This document shows positions 52,660 through 60,667 of a stretch of DNA of 64,000 nucleotides, one piece after another. A program made the translations under genes and the position numbers. The notes below the pieces were generated by a model that was given only the letters and a program-made list of their open reading frames with translations, made no database searches and was not told the DNA's origin. The DNA is taken from NCBI RefSeq assembly GCF_001264245.1, contig NZ_CP011339.1:5022001-5086000 (forward strand), given 5' to 3'. How positions within the stretch are numbered: position 1 is the first letter of the stretch; every line of letters starts with the position of its first letter. The DNA comes from Microcystis panniformis FACHB-1757 (GTDB lineage Bacteria > Cyanobacteriota > Cyanobacteriia > Cyanobacteriales > Microcystaceae).

Positions 52660-53874
52660 CTATAATCTTCTCAAAGCAACGATTGGGTCTAATTTAGCGG
52701 CACGATGAGCGGGAACAACACCGAAAATCAGACCGATGGCGCTGGAAACTCCTAAAGCGAGAATTATGGCAGGGATTGAGACACTGGTGGTTAAAGCAGC
52801 AAAAATTCCCGCTAGATACATTCCTTGAATGCCGACAAAAATCCCGATAATTCCGCCAGTGGTGGCTAAAATCACCGATTCAATCAGAAATTGACCTTTT
52901 ATATCCCCTTCTTTCGCTCCTAAAGCCTTTCTTAACCCGATTTCTTGGGTTCTTTCCGTGACTGACACGAGCATAATATTCATGACACCGATTCCCCCGA
53001 CAAAAAGGGAAATACTGGCGATCGAGGCTAACATTCTAGTTAAACTATCGTTAGTTTCTTTGGCCATTTCTAAGACTGCGGTTTGGGGGAAAACCTGCAC
53101 ATAATTCTCGTCGCTGACCTGATGACGCATTTGCAGCAGGTTGCTAATCTGAAACTGAGCGGCTTTAATTTGGGCAGAGTTTTTGGCCAAGACAGAAATA
53201 TGAGTCAGGGGAATGCCATAGATAGCTCTGCGGCCTTGAACCTGATTAGACATGGTAGTTAGGGGAATTAAAGCTCGATCGTCCTGATTAGCCTCAAATA
53301 AGGAGCCTTTCGCCTGTAAAACTCCAATGACTTGAAAACTAAGATTGCCGATGCGAAGATTTTCGCCGACGGGATTGCGATTACCAAAGAGATTTTTGGC
53401 TAATTCCGATCCCAAGACAATCACCCGATTATCCCGTTTCAGGTCAGATTCCATAATAAATCTACCTTTAGATAGTTGACGGTTACGCACGTTTAGGTAC
53501 TCGGCTCCCACCCCGATTAGGGGGCTATTACTGGTTCTATTACCGAAGGATAAAATTCTTTTACCGCTCAATTCGGGAGAAATGGCGGCAATGGCGGGAA
53601 CTTGAGATGCGATCGCTTGAGCGTCTTCGTAGGTGAGCGGCCGGGGATTAGGAATTGTCCGCCGGACATTGCGCGAGGAGGTGGACACAAATAAAACATT
53701 CGGACCGAGGGCTTCAAACTGCTCGATAGCAACTTTTTGCGCTCCTTCACCCACTCCCACTAGGGCAATGACGGAGGCGTTACCGATAGCAATTCCTAGC
53801 ATGGTCAGACCACTACGCAGTTTATTGGCCATCAAAGCGGAAAAAGCCATTTTCAGGTTTTCGAGCATTTCCAT
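52660..53874 (-). CDS. ABC transporter permease, MacB type
   Basis: 404 residues: an N-terminal helix (FSALMANKLRSGLTMLGIAIG), a large extracytoplasmic MacB_PCD domain (SRNVRRTIPNPRPLTYEDAQ, KGRFIMESDLKRDNRVIVLG), then three helices of the FtsX domain (SISLFVGGIGVMNIMLVSVT, EIGLRKALGAKEGDIKGQFL and the C-terminal GVVPAHRAAKLDPIVALR). It forms a mechanotransmission-type exporter with a separate ATPase and membrane-fusion partner, neither of which is in the window. The start is ATG 53874. Confidence 0.9.
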   Translation of the reverse strand: MEMLENLKMAFSALMANKLRSGLTMLGIAIGNASVIALVGVGEGAQKVAIEQFEALGPNVLFVSTSSRNVRRTIPNPRPLTYEDAQAIASQVPAIAAISPELSGKRILSFGNRTSNSPLIGVGAEYLNVRNRQLSKGRFIMESDLKRDNRVIVLGSELAKNLFGNRNPVGENLRIGNLSFQVIGVLQAKGSLFEANQDDRALIPLTTMSNQVQGRRAIYGIPLTHISVLAKNSAQIKAAQFQISNLLQMRHQVSDENYVQVFPQTAVLEMAKETNDSLTRMLASIASISLFVGGIGVMNIMLVSVTERTQEIGLRKALGAKEGDIKGQFLIESVILATTGGIIGIFVGIQGMYLAGIFAALTTSVSIPAIILALGVSSAIGLIFGVVPAHRAAKLDPIVALRRL

Positions 53875-53880
53875 GGTTAG

Positions 53881-53962
53881 TTATATTCAGTGATCAGTAA
53901 ACAGTGATCAGTAAACAGTGATCAGTAATCAGTAATCAGTAATCAGTGATCAGTAAACAGGT
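53881..53962. repeat. Short tandem repeats (GTGATCAGTAA and variants)
   Basis: Imperfect copies of a 12-bp unit CAGTGATCAGTAA, shifting to AATCAGTAATCAGT, between the permease gene start and the ISL3-type MITE. Confidence 0.75.
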
Positions 53963-54077
53963 ATAAAGATAAAGATATAGCGGTTCTCACACCTGTGTGG
54001 CACACTTAAACCTTTGCTAATTAAGCTTTTCAACATCGATAGTGTACCTCTTGCGAACAGGAAACGCTATAACTAAC

Positions 54078-54265
54078 GGCTCTTCGTTACTTGGTATGAT
54101 TCGATCAGGGGGCATAAATCGACTAAATCCTTATAGGGCAAGAGACTCAATTGATTAGCTCGTTCTAGATAGAAAACAATTGGCAAAAATCGAAGCAATG
54201 TCTTTCTATGTAAGGGTTTTATCCTTTATAACCCCCCTCCATTGCATAACACAAACCGAAGAACC
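54078..54265. mobile_element. ISL3-type MITE, copy 3 (188 bp)
   Basis: GGCTCTTCG and CGAAGAACC ends; interior similar to copies 1 and 2. The flanks (TAACTAAC and CTTAAAAC) do not match, so this is an older or rearranged copy. Confidence 0.88.
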
Positions 54266-54274
54266 CTTAAAACT

Positions 54275-54570
54275 TACATCTGATAACTTACATCTGATAA
54301 CTTACATCTGATAACTTACATCTGATAACTGATAACTGATAACTGATAACTGATAACTGATAACTGATAACTGATAACTGATAACTGATAACTGATAACT
54401 GATAACTGATAACTGATAACTGATAACTGATAACTGATAACCGATAACTGATAACTGATAACTGATAACTGATAACTGATAACTGATAACTGATAACTGA
54501 TAACTGATAACTGATAACTGATAACTGATAACTGATAACTGATAACTGATAACTGATAACTGATAACTGA
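54275..54570. repeat. 7-bp satellite (TGATAAC) of about 40 units
   Basis: Four copies of a 15-bp unit (TGATAACTTACATC) lead into roughly 37 head-to-tail TGATAAC units, with one TGATAAC-to-CGATAAC variant. The array runs up to the stop codon of pgi (54571). Confidence 0.93.
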
Positions 54571-56145
54571 TTAGCGTGCAGAGATTTGGAGCGTTTCCGG
54601 TTTGCTTAAATCGCCGGTAATAGTTAAACTGCGCCGATTAGCGTTGAGATGACGGACAATTTTATAGATGGCTTCAACTTGGTCACTAGCACCAATTTTG
54701 GCCGCTAGAGTGGCTAGGTCGAGAGAAGTGCCCGTTTCCCGAACAACTTGCACGATTTTTCTTTGTAAATCCAGAATAGAAGCGGCGGCTTTTTTCCCTG
54801 CTTCTACCCCGGGTTGATGGTAGGCGTTAATGTTAACTAAACTAGCATAGAAACTAACGGCCCTTTCGTAGAGGGCGATTAAGGCCCCCACCTGACGAGG
54901 AGTAACCTCTGGGATAGTGATGGTGATAGAGTGACGACTATTTTCGTATAAAGCTTGTCGAGTACCTTGCAGTAATCCTGAGAGGAAATCGCCAGCAGTG
55001 GAGCCGGTTTCCACTTCGATGGAATCTCCTTGTCGGTCTTTTAACACTTCAATAAAAGTGGCGAAGAAATTGGGGACACCTTCGCGTAATTGTTGGACGT
55101 AGGCGTGTTGGTCCGTGGAACCTTTGTTACCATAGACGGCGATACCTTGGTAAACCTTATTCCCATCGAGGTCTTTTTCTTTACCGAGGGACTCCATGAC
55201 CAATTGTTGCAGATAGCGGCTAAAGAGATAGAGACTGTCTTTGTAGGGCAGAATCACCATATCTTTCTCTCCCTTGCCATTGCCCTCATGATACCAAGCT
55301 AGAGCCAGTAGGGCGCTAGGATTTTTTTTTAGGTTATGGACGCGGGTGGCGATGTCCATTTCTTTGGCCCCGGCTAACATTTCATCAATGTCGATACCCT
55401 GCAAAGCGGCCGGGAGAAGACCGACGGCGGATAGTTCTGATGTACGACCACCGACCCAATCCTGCATGGGGAAACGAGTTAGCCAATCTTGGGCGTATTT
55501 GTCCAGTCGGCTACCCGGCATGGTGACGGCGACCGCGTGTTGGGGAAAGTCTAAATCCTGTTTTTCGTAAGCGTTGCGGACTTCTAACATTCCGTTTCTC
55601 GCTTCGGGAGTGCCGCCGGATTTACTGGTGACGATAACGAGGGTGGTAGCTAGGGGTAAATGGGCTAAGGTGCGATCGATGCCTTTGGGGTCGGTATTAT
55701 CAATAAAAGCAATCTCTAAGGGGGGATTAAGGGGGGATAGAGCCGAACCGACGAATTGGGGACCCAAAGCAGACCCCCCGATGCCTACACAGAGAATATG
55801 GGTGAATTTTGACCGATTGGGCGGCTTAATCGCTCCGGAGTGAATTTTCTTGACAAATTCTTTGATCTGTGCTAAGGGTTCGGTGATTTCGTCCCGCAAT
55901 TCCTGGTTAGGAGCGAGTTCAGGAGCGCGCAGCCAGTAGTGGCCGACCATACGCTGTTCGTCGGGATTGGCGATCGCACCCTGTTCTAAGGCTGCCATAT
56001 CTTGGAAAGCACGCTCAAATTTTGCTTCTAGACCTTTGAGAAAAGCCTCATCGAAGGGAATCCGACTGACATCGAGATAAAGTTCTAGGTTAGGGTGATA
56101 GTATAACCAATCTTGGTAACGTTGCCAGAGTTGCAGATTATCCAT
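54571..56145 (-). CDS. pgi: Glucose-6-phosphate isomerase
   Basis: 524 residues. It interconverts glucose 6-phosphate and fructose 6-phosphate; cytosolic. Motifs: CVGIGGSALGPQFVG, VIVTSKSGGTPEARN (phosphate loop), VGGRTSELSAVGLL, QLREGVPNFFATFIEVLKD (cyanobacterial signature) and the C-terminal INAYHQPGVEAGKKAAA with the catalytic Lys. The length is typical for cyanobacteria. The start is ATG 56145. Its stop codon directly abuts a ~290-bp satellite, so no conventional terminator is seen. Confidence 0.95.
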   Translation of the reverse strand: MDNLQLWQRYQDWLYYHPNLELYLDVSRIPFDEAFLKGLEAKFERAFQDMAALEQGAIANPDEQRMVGHYWLRAPELAPNQELRDEITEPLAQIKEFVKKIHSGAIKPPNRSKFTHILCVGIGGSALGPQFVGSALSPLNPPLEIAFIDNTDPKGIDRTLAHLPLATTLVIVTSKSGGTPEARNGMLEVRNAYEKQDLDFPQHAVAVTMPGSRLDKYAQDWLTRFPMQDWVGGRTSELSAVGLLPAALQGIDIDEMLAGAKEMDIATRVHNLKKNPSALLALAWYHEGNGKGEKDMVILPYKDSLYLFSRYLQQLVMESLGKEKDLDGNKVYQGIAVYGNKGSTDQHAYVQQLREGVPNFFATFIEVLKDRQGDSIEVETGSTAGDFLSGLLQGTRQALYENSRHSITITIPEVTPRQVGALIALYERAVSFYASLVNINAYHQPGVEAGKKAAASILDLQRKIVQVVRETGTSLDLATLAAKIGASDQVEAIYKIVRHLNANRRSLTITGDLSKPETLQISAR

Positions 56146-56345
56146 AAAAAAAAGCGAAATTTTTGTTTAATTACTCGTTTAGGAGAGATAGGATTCTATC
56201 CTCTCCAATCATCATACAGGTAGTTTTAGACTAGAAGATGACGGTTAAGCATATATTATGGGGTTGGCAAAATGTTAACAGTGACGGAACTATCCCCTAA
56301 TTGTTCGGTTTGCTGGTGTTGGCTGTTGATTTTTTAACTGGTTCT

Positions 56346-57353
56346 ATGGCTATCTACTCATCCCCTCTCAAAATCGGTAATTTAGCAGTGCATAGCCGCG
56401 TCTTGCAATCACCTTTATCTGGTGTCACCGATTTAGTTTTTCGGCGCTTGGTGAGACGCTTTGCTCCTGATTCGATGCTCTATACGGAGATGGTTAATGC
56501 GACAGAAATCTCCCAGCTGCAAGAGTTACCGCAATTGATGGTTATCGGGGACAAAGAACAACCAATTAGTATGCAATTATTTGATTGCCGTCCCGATTTT
56601 ATGGCTGTGGCGGCGGAAAAAGCGGTTAAAGAAGGAGCGATGACCATCGATATTAATATGGGTTGTCCCGTTAATAAAATTACTAAAAAAGGCGGCGGTT
56701 CTTCCCTTTTACGACAGCCAGAAATTGCCGAGCAAATTGTTAGGGAAGTGGTGAGAGCGGTATCGGTGCCAGTAACGGTGAAAACTCGCTTGGGATGGAA
56801 CGCTCAAGAGATTAATATTATCGATTTTGCCCGTCGTTTGGAAGATGCGGGAGCGCAAATGTTGACCCTGCACGCACGCACTAGGGAACAGGGTTATCAC
56901 GGGCCAGCCGATTGGCAATGGATTAAACGGGTGAAGGAGGTTTTATCGATTCCTGTCATCGCTAATGGTGATATTGTTTCTGTGGAAGCGGCGATTAATT
57001 GTTTGGAATTTACTCGGGCCGATGGGGTGATGTGTTCGCGGGGAACCCTCGGTTATCCCTATTTGGTGGGGGAAATCGATTATTACCTCAAAACAGGCAA
57101 AAAGTTGCCGCAACCTACCTCTATTGACCTGTTAAACCTAGCTAAAGAGCATTTACAGGGGCTATGGCTATACAAGGGACAACGCGGTATTTGGCAAGCC
57201 AGGAAACATCTGGCTTGGTATTGTCAGGATTTTACTGGTGCGGCGGTTTGGCGCGATCGGTTTTCGCGGATCGAATCTCTGGGGGAGGGCTGTGATTTAA
57301 TTGATGGAGCTATTGCCCAATTAAACCTTGAAAACGAGAATATTTACAGATAA
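56346..57353 (+). CDS. dusB: tRNA-dihydrouridine synthase DusB type
   Basis: About 335 residues from ATG 56346 (the frame is open from TTG 56301). Reduces uridine in the tRNA D-loop using FMN. Motifs: QSPLSGVTDLVFRRLVRRF, MQLFDCRPDFMAVAAEKAV, IDINMGCPVNKITKKGGGSS (catalytic Cys), VTVKTRLGWNAQEINI (FMN phosphate), LTLHARTREQGYHGPADWQW and VIANGDIVSVEAAINCLE. Some cyanobacteria carry two Dus genes; assignment to the B subtype is from the overall pattern. Confidence 0.9.
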   Translation: MAIYSSPLKIGNLAVHSRVLQSPLSGVTDLVFRRLVRRFAPDSMLYTEMVNATEISQLQELPQLMVIGDKEQPISMQLFDCRPDFMAVAAEKAVKEGAMTIDINMGCPVNKITKKGGGSSLLRQPEIAEQIVREVVRAVSVPVTVKTRLGWNAQEINIIDFARRLEDAGAQMLTLHARTREQGYHGPADWQWIKRVKEVLSIPVIANGDIVSVEAAINCLEFTRADGVMCSRGTLGYPYLVGEIDYYLKTGKKLPQPTSIDLLNLAKEHLQGLWLYKGQRGIWQARKHLAWYCQDFTGAAVWRDRFSRIESLGEGCDLIDGAIAQLNLENENIYR

Positions 57354-57955
57354 CGGTGCTATAAGCTGTAGGTTCTTACGAACCTTTTGCTGGTTCGTCA
57401 GCATCATCGACAAGGTACATTTACTATCTAGGGGCTGCTGAAAAAGTACGGGCGAAGCATTCGGGCAATAAGCTATCGGTGAAACCGTAGATTTTTTATC
57501 CGAATGCTTCGCCCCTACAGGACGCGGGCCGATGAAGACGCAAGGTTTTGAAGCACGATTCTCTCAAAATCTTGCACCTGTGGGAGCGAGAAAAGCCACA
57601 AAACCCTTACCTTGCCTACATTTCACCTTTATTCAGCAAAACCTACCTAAACCTGCTCACGGGTTTCAGCATTATGGCGCAATTTGCTTGCCTGCTCCTG
57701 ACTATCGATAATATCAGGTCGGGAGCCAATAACCCCAACGCTTTCCCAATAAGCAACTAGCTCCAGCCCTGTTTTAGGAGGATTTTGTAGATAACTCATT
57801 CTCTAGCTCTGAAGGTAAATTTAGGCTGACGCTGTGCATAGACGTTTTTAGCTTATAATCATTTACTTGAATCAATGAGCATGGTGCGTTTCCCAAAATT
57901 GATCGCTGCAGCGGTAGGAATTGCATGAGGGAACGCACCCTACAGCTACATTGCT
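57354..57955. other. Intergenic region with a MITE and a repeat
   Basis: About 600 bp. It holds the type B MITE (57430-57644) and a ~117-bp dispersed repeat (57836-57952). Between them (57645-57835) I see only short hydrophobic reading frames with no ribosome site. No gene is supported. Confidence 0.5.
57430..57644. mobile_element. MITE type B, copy 2 (215 bp)
   Basis: AGGGGCTGCTGAAAAAGT at the left and TTCAGCAAAACCT at the right; interior as copy 1, with the inner arm sequences swapped (the loop region is inverted relative to copy 1). No clear duplication. Confidence 0.78.
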
Positions 57956-58330
57956 CTAGCGATTTAAGACATCATTGCGATGAGTAACAGAACCTACAAT
58001 CTGCACCACCTCATCAATTAAGGCTTGAGTAACTTCCAACTCAACGAGGGTAGCAACTAAATCCTCAGCGATCGCATCGAAGTGGCTATCGGTTAAGCCC
58101 ATCTCAGCCACTAATTCTTTATGTGCATCCCTCATAGGACGACCATTCCATTGTTCAGCACCACCAAAAGCATAGGTCATAAAGGCTTTTTGATGTTGTT
58201 TCTGTTGTTGCATATCTGTAGGAGCGAAGAAACGCTGGACTCGCTCATCTGCCAAAACCTTTTCATAAAATTTTTCTACAGCTAGATCAACAGCCGCTCC
58301 ACCACCAAGCTTTTCATACAGTGTTTTCAT
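57956..58330 (-). CDS. glbN: Group I truncated haemoglobin (2/2Hb)
   Basis: 124 residues. The heme ligands of cyanobacterial GlbN are all in place: distal His46 in QKQHQKAFMTYAFGGA, proximal His70 in MRDAHKELVAEMG and the C-terminal His117 in GSVTHRNDVLNR, which in Synechocystis GlbN forms a covalent bond with the heme vinyl. The fold starts LYEKLGGGAAVDLAVEKFYE. The protein probably handles reactive nitrogen or oxygen species. The start is ATG 58330. Full length. Confidence 0.95.
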   Translation of the reverse strand: MKTLYEKLGGGAAVDLAVEKFYEKVLADERVQRFFAPTDMQQQKQHQKAFMTYAFGGAEQWNGRPMRDAHKELVAEMGLTDSHFDAIAEDLVATLVELEVTQALIDEVVQIVGSVTHRNDVLNR

Positions 58331-58567
58331 TGAAAATTACTCCTTAATTGTATGAGTTCAAATGTGACACGAGACAGATGGGAGAAGTTGAAATGTTCAA
58401 TAATCAAAAAGATTAGAGTATGGATAAATCGTAATTCATCTGTATTAGCAGCCCGCTCGTTGGAGCAAGGAGTATGTCTAACGGTTGAACTCACTCGCCG
58501 CCAATGACTTTGGATGATGTAGATAAGTTTAGCACAAGGTCCGGTGCAGTGATTGGTTAGATCGCTC
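58331..58567. other. Intergenic region upstream of glbN
   Basis: 237 bp with the likely glbN promoter on the minus strand. CCGCTCGTTGGAGCAAGGAG and GGTTGAACTCACTCGCCGCC are the only GC-rich blocks, and I recognise no site in them. Nothing further is supported. Confidence 0.35.
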
Positions 58568-58843
58568 CTAATTCTTACCTAGAATCTTGTCATACTCGGA
58601 GTGCGACCCAACCCAGAACCAAACTATCTTTTCTTCGTCTGACTTCTTAATCCCTAATGCTCGCCATCCAATGCCGACTCTGACTGACCAGATTTTTTCT
58701 CTTGGTTTCACCTCTTTGAACTCTAGGCTGGGGTGAAATGGATTTTCTTTCCAAATCTCGTAATTTTTCTTGGCTGTTTCTTGTACCCTTTGCGGCAAAC
58801 TGAGAAAAAGTTGACGAAACCTCTTGGTTCTGGCTGACTTCAT
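58568..58843 (-). CDS. RelE/ParE-type toxin
   Basis: 91 residues of the RelE/ParE fold: KRFRQLFLSLPQRVQETAKK (N-terminal helices), PFHPSLEFKEVKPREKIWSV, then RVGIGWRALGIKKSDEEKIV and WFWVGSHSEYDKIL, with the RxGxxWRA and SHxxYDK patterns of HigB/RelE-like mRNA interferases or ParE-like toxins. The start (ATG 58843) overlaps the antitoxin stop by four bases (ATGA-type), so the pair is translationally coupled with the antitoxin first. Undamaged. Confidence 0.88.
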   Translation of the reverse strand: MKSARTKRFRQLFLSLPQRVQETAKKNYEIWKENPFHPSLEFKEVKPREKIWSVRVGIGWRALGIKKSDEEKIVWFWVGSHSEYDKILGKN

Positions 58844-59067
58844 TCTGCCCCAAAGCCTTTATCTTCTGTTCTCCCCTCTTGTTCTTCTATCAGGGCTTCC
58901 TGTGCCATTGTTATTAAAGCTCCCAATTCCATATCTTCGTTAGAAAGGCTTTGCTGCCATTTTAATTCACTTTCAATATCTTCTAGCAATTGTTGAGCAA
59001 GTTCATCTTGAAGATGCTCTGGCAGTTTCTGGATTTCTGTGAATGCTTTTTGCAACAGAGTAGTCAT
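58840..59067 (-). CDS. Antitoxin of the RelE/ParE-type pair
   Basis: 75 residues: LLQKAFTEIQKLPEHLQDEL, AQQLLEDIESELKWQQSL and an acidic tail ending EEQEGRTEDKGFGAE. The pattern is that of short cyanobacterial antitoxins that pair with this toxin type. The start is ATG 59067; the stop overlaps the toxin start. The promoter presumably lies in the 59068-59150 region. Confidence 0.82.
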   Translation of the reverse strand: MTTLLQKAFTEIQKLPEHLQDELAQQLLEDIESELKWQQSLSNEDMELGALITMAQEALIEEQEGRTEDKGFGAE

Positions 59068-59453
59068 GTTTTGTTCATGTTTTACGCGTATTGGACTATT
59101 TTACTACTTTTTCTACTCTCTATTAATTATCCAGAAACTTTCCGAATAAGGAGAGTAAGGATATGCCGAAAGTTTCCGCATATCACCCCGTTTTGTCGAT
59201 TCCTGACAATCAGCCGAAATAACATCAGCTTTTCCCCAAGATTTCAGCACCAATTGTTCAATCTGACTGCACTTCGTAACAAAAATTTACAACTCGATCA
59301 TAAGCGATCGCACTCCCATCGATCACTGTGCCTAGACGTTTTTAGATTATTATCATTTACTTGAATCAATGAGCATGGTGCGTTCCCCAAAATCGATCGC
59401 TGGAGCGGTAGGACTCGCATGAGGGAACGCACCCTACAAGAGCAGCGATCATA
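59068..59453. other. Intergenic region upstream of the toxin-antitoxin operon
   Basis: About 385 bp. Contains an inverted repeat GAAACTTTCCG...CGAAAGTTTC (about 59129-59189), possibly an operator for the antitoxin, the second copy of the ~115-bp repeat (59333-59445) and HIP1-like GCGATCGC (59304). CAGAAACTTTCCGAATA recurs at 60608-60625. No gene is supported. Confidence 0.45.
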
Positions 59454-59640
59454 AGTAGTCATGCAAAATTAATTACCTGCCCGATCGAGCTAAAACCCTT
59501 ACGGGGCAATGATCGTCATGTGTAAATAATTTTGCCTAGGTACTTACTAAGTAGTCATGCAAAATTAATTACCTGCCCGATCGAGCTAAAACCCTTACGG
59601 GGCAATGATCGTCATGTGTAAATAATTTTGCCTAGGTACT
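59454..59640 (+). mobile_element. 91-bp TA-MITE, copies 5 and 6 in tandem
   Basis: Copy 5 at 59454-59544 and copy 6 at 59550-59640, both forward, separated by TACTA. Each is bounded by TA. The end of copy 6 supplies the T of the nuclease gene's stop codon (TTA at 59640-59642, minus strand). Confidence 0.95.
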
Positions 59641-60047
59641 TATTCCCAAGTTAGAGTGATACCTTCTAGGTTACATACTCTCTGAATAGTTTCCAGTTTA
59701 CTTTCAGTCAATTTCCCAAATAGGTGAACTCTCATTTTATGCTTGGGATAATACTGTCCATAACTCTTTATTTGTCCAATCGCTGATTTCCAGCCTTTTG
59801 TATTTTTGACTTCAATTATTTCCGTATTAGTTAAGACATCTATTCTACCTACCTTATCAATGTAAACCTCGGTTTTTCCTCCTAATTCTCTAGCCAGTTT
59901 GTCCCGATACCAAGCCTCTGTCCCCTTTAAAGGAGTATTTATCTCCGGCTCAATAACTATGCCATTAACCTGATTAATAAAGTCCCGAATTGCTCCTCTT
60001 ACTAATTTTTGAGCAGCATTGGGGGACTGTCTTTTCCGTTTAGCCAT
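59640..60047 (-). CDS. Putative PD-(D/E)XK nuclease
   Basis: 135 residues. A restriction-like core is visible: VGRIDVLTNTEIIEVKNTKG gives Asp70 - Glu79 - Lys81, followed by SAIGQIKSYGQYYPKH (Gln92, a common fourth motif). A basic N-terminus (AKRKRQSPNAAQKLVRGAIR) may bind DNA. It may relate to phage- or mobile-element-borne nucleases of this type, but I cannot name a family. The gene lies 3 bp after the glycine-zipper gene (stop 60051-60053), both on the minus strand, so the two form one operon. The stop codon is completed by an inserted MITE, so the original C-terminus may have been longer. Confidence 0.65.
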   Translation of the reverse strand: MAKRKRQSPNAAQKLVRGAIRDFINQVNGIVIEPEINTPLKGTEAWYRDKLARELGGKTEVYIDKVGRIDVLTNTEIIEVKNTKGWKSAIGQIKSYGQYYPKHKMRVHLFGKLTESKLETIQRVCNLEGITLTWE

Positions 60048-60050
60048 TAC

Positions 60051-60473
60051 TTACTCAGTGAATAATTTAGAGATACCATACCCAGCTAAACCAATTACTG
60101 CTCCTACTGCCGCTACGGGAGCCATTGTCACTGCAACTGCCGTCCCTCCTACTGCTAATCCCATACCCCCAACTAATGCTGATATACCGGCTCCAGCACC
60201 CGCACCAATTGCCGCTGCTCCAATTGCCGTTGCGTCTTGTTCTTCTATTGCTTTTTTGGTTCCGTAAACTGCTGTGCCAACCACTGCTCCTGCTGCTGCT
60301 ACTGGAGCCATACCGACTCCTAGAGCAGTTCCTCCTACAGCAAGTCCCATACCGCCAACTACTGCCGATGCACTAGCTCCAATCGCCGTACCCACTCCCA
60401 CTGAAATCATTGCCTGTTGAACTTCTTCTGGCTTATTTTTGTCCGTCATTTCTGGCTTATTTTTGTCCGTCAT
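60051..60473 (-). CDS. Glycine-zipper membrane protein with internal duplication
   Basis: 140 residues. It begins with a perfect tandem duplication MTDKNKPE-MTDKNKPE (two possible ATG starts, 60473 and 60449). Two ~50-residue halves then repeat: ASAVVGGMGLAVGGTALGVG, MAPVAAAGAVVGTAVYGTKK and ISALVGGMGLAVGGTAVAVT, MAPVAAVGAVIGLAGYGISK. The GxxxG/AxxxG pattern over hydrophobic segments is that of glycine-zipper proteins that oligomerise in membranes, including some pore-forming toxins and immunity-type proteins. It is followed at once by the nuclease gene. I recognise no named family. Confidence 0.7.
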   Translation of the reverse strand: MTDKNKPEMTDKNKPEEVQQAMISVGVGTAIGASASAVVGGMGLAVGGTALGVGMAPVAAAGAVVGTAVYGTKKAIEEQDATAIGAAAIGAGAGAGISALVGGMGLAVGGTAVAVTMAPVAAVGAVIGLAGYGISKLFTE

Positions 60474-60506
60474 TATTTTGCCTCATTTTTTAGGTTTAAC
60501 TAATTA

Positions 60507-60597
60507 AGTACCTAGGCAAAATTATTTACACATGACGATCATTGCCCCGTAAGGGTTTTAGCTCGATCGGGCAGGTAATTAATTTTGCATGACTACT
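60507..60597 (-). mobile_element. 91-bp TA-MITE, copy 7
   Basis: Reverse orientation; TA at 60505-60506 and 60598-60599. It lies 33 bp upstream of the glycine-zipper start, so the operon is bracketed by oppositely oriented MITEs (copies 5/6 and 7). Confidence 0.95.
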
Positions 60598-60667
60598 TAT
60601 ACATTATACAGAAACTTTCCGAATATACTTTGCACGGCTACAACTTGCATTTTTTACTCAAGGACAA

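Larger units (their letters stand above)
57836..59445. repeat. Dispersed ~115-bp repeat, two copies (57836-57952 and 59333-59445)
   Basis: Both contain ATCATTTACTTGAATCAATG, AGCATGGTGCGTT, GCGGTAGGA and GAGGGAACGCACCCTACA. The arms GGTGCGTT-CC and GGGAACGCACC form an imperfect hairpin. One copy follows the glbN stop, the other lies downstream of the toxin-antitoxin operon promoter region. Confidence 0.75.

Noticed and set aside
54275..54570. CRISPR-like array
   Set aside because: The units are 7 bp and contiguous with no spacers; this is a satellite.
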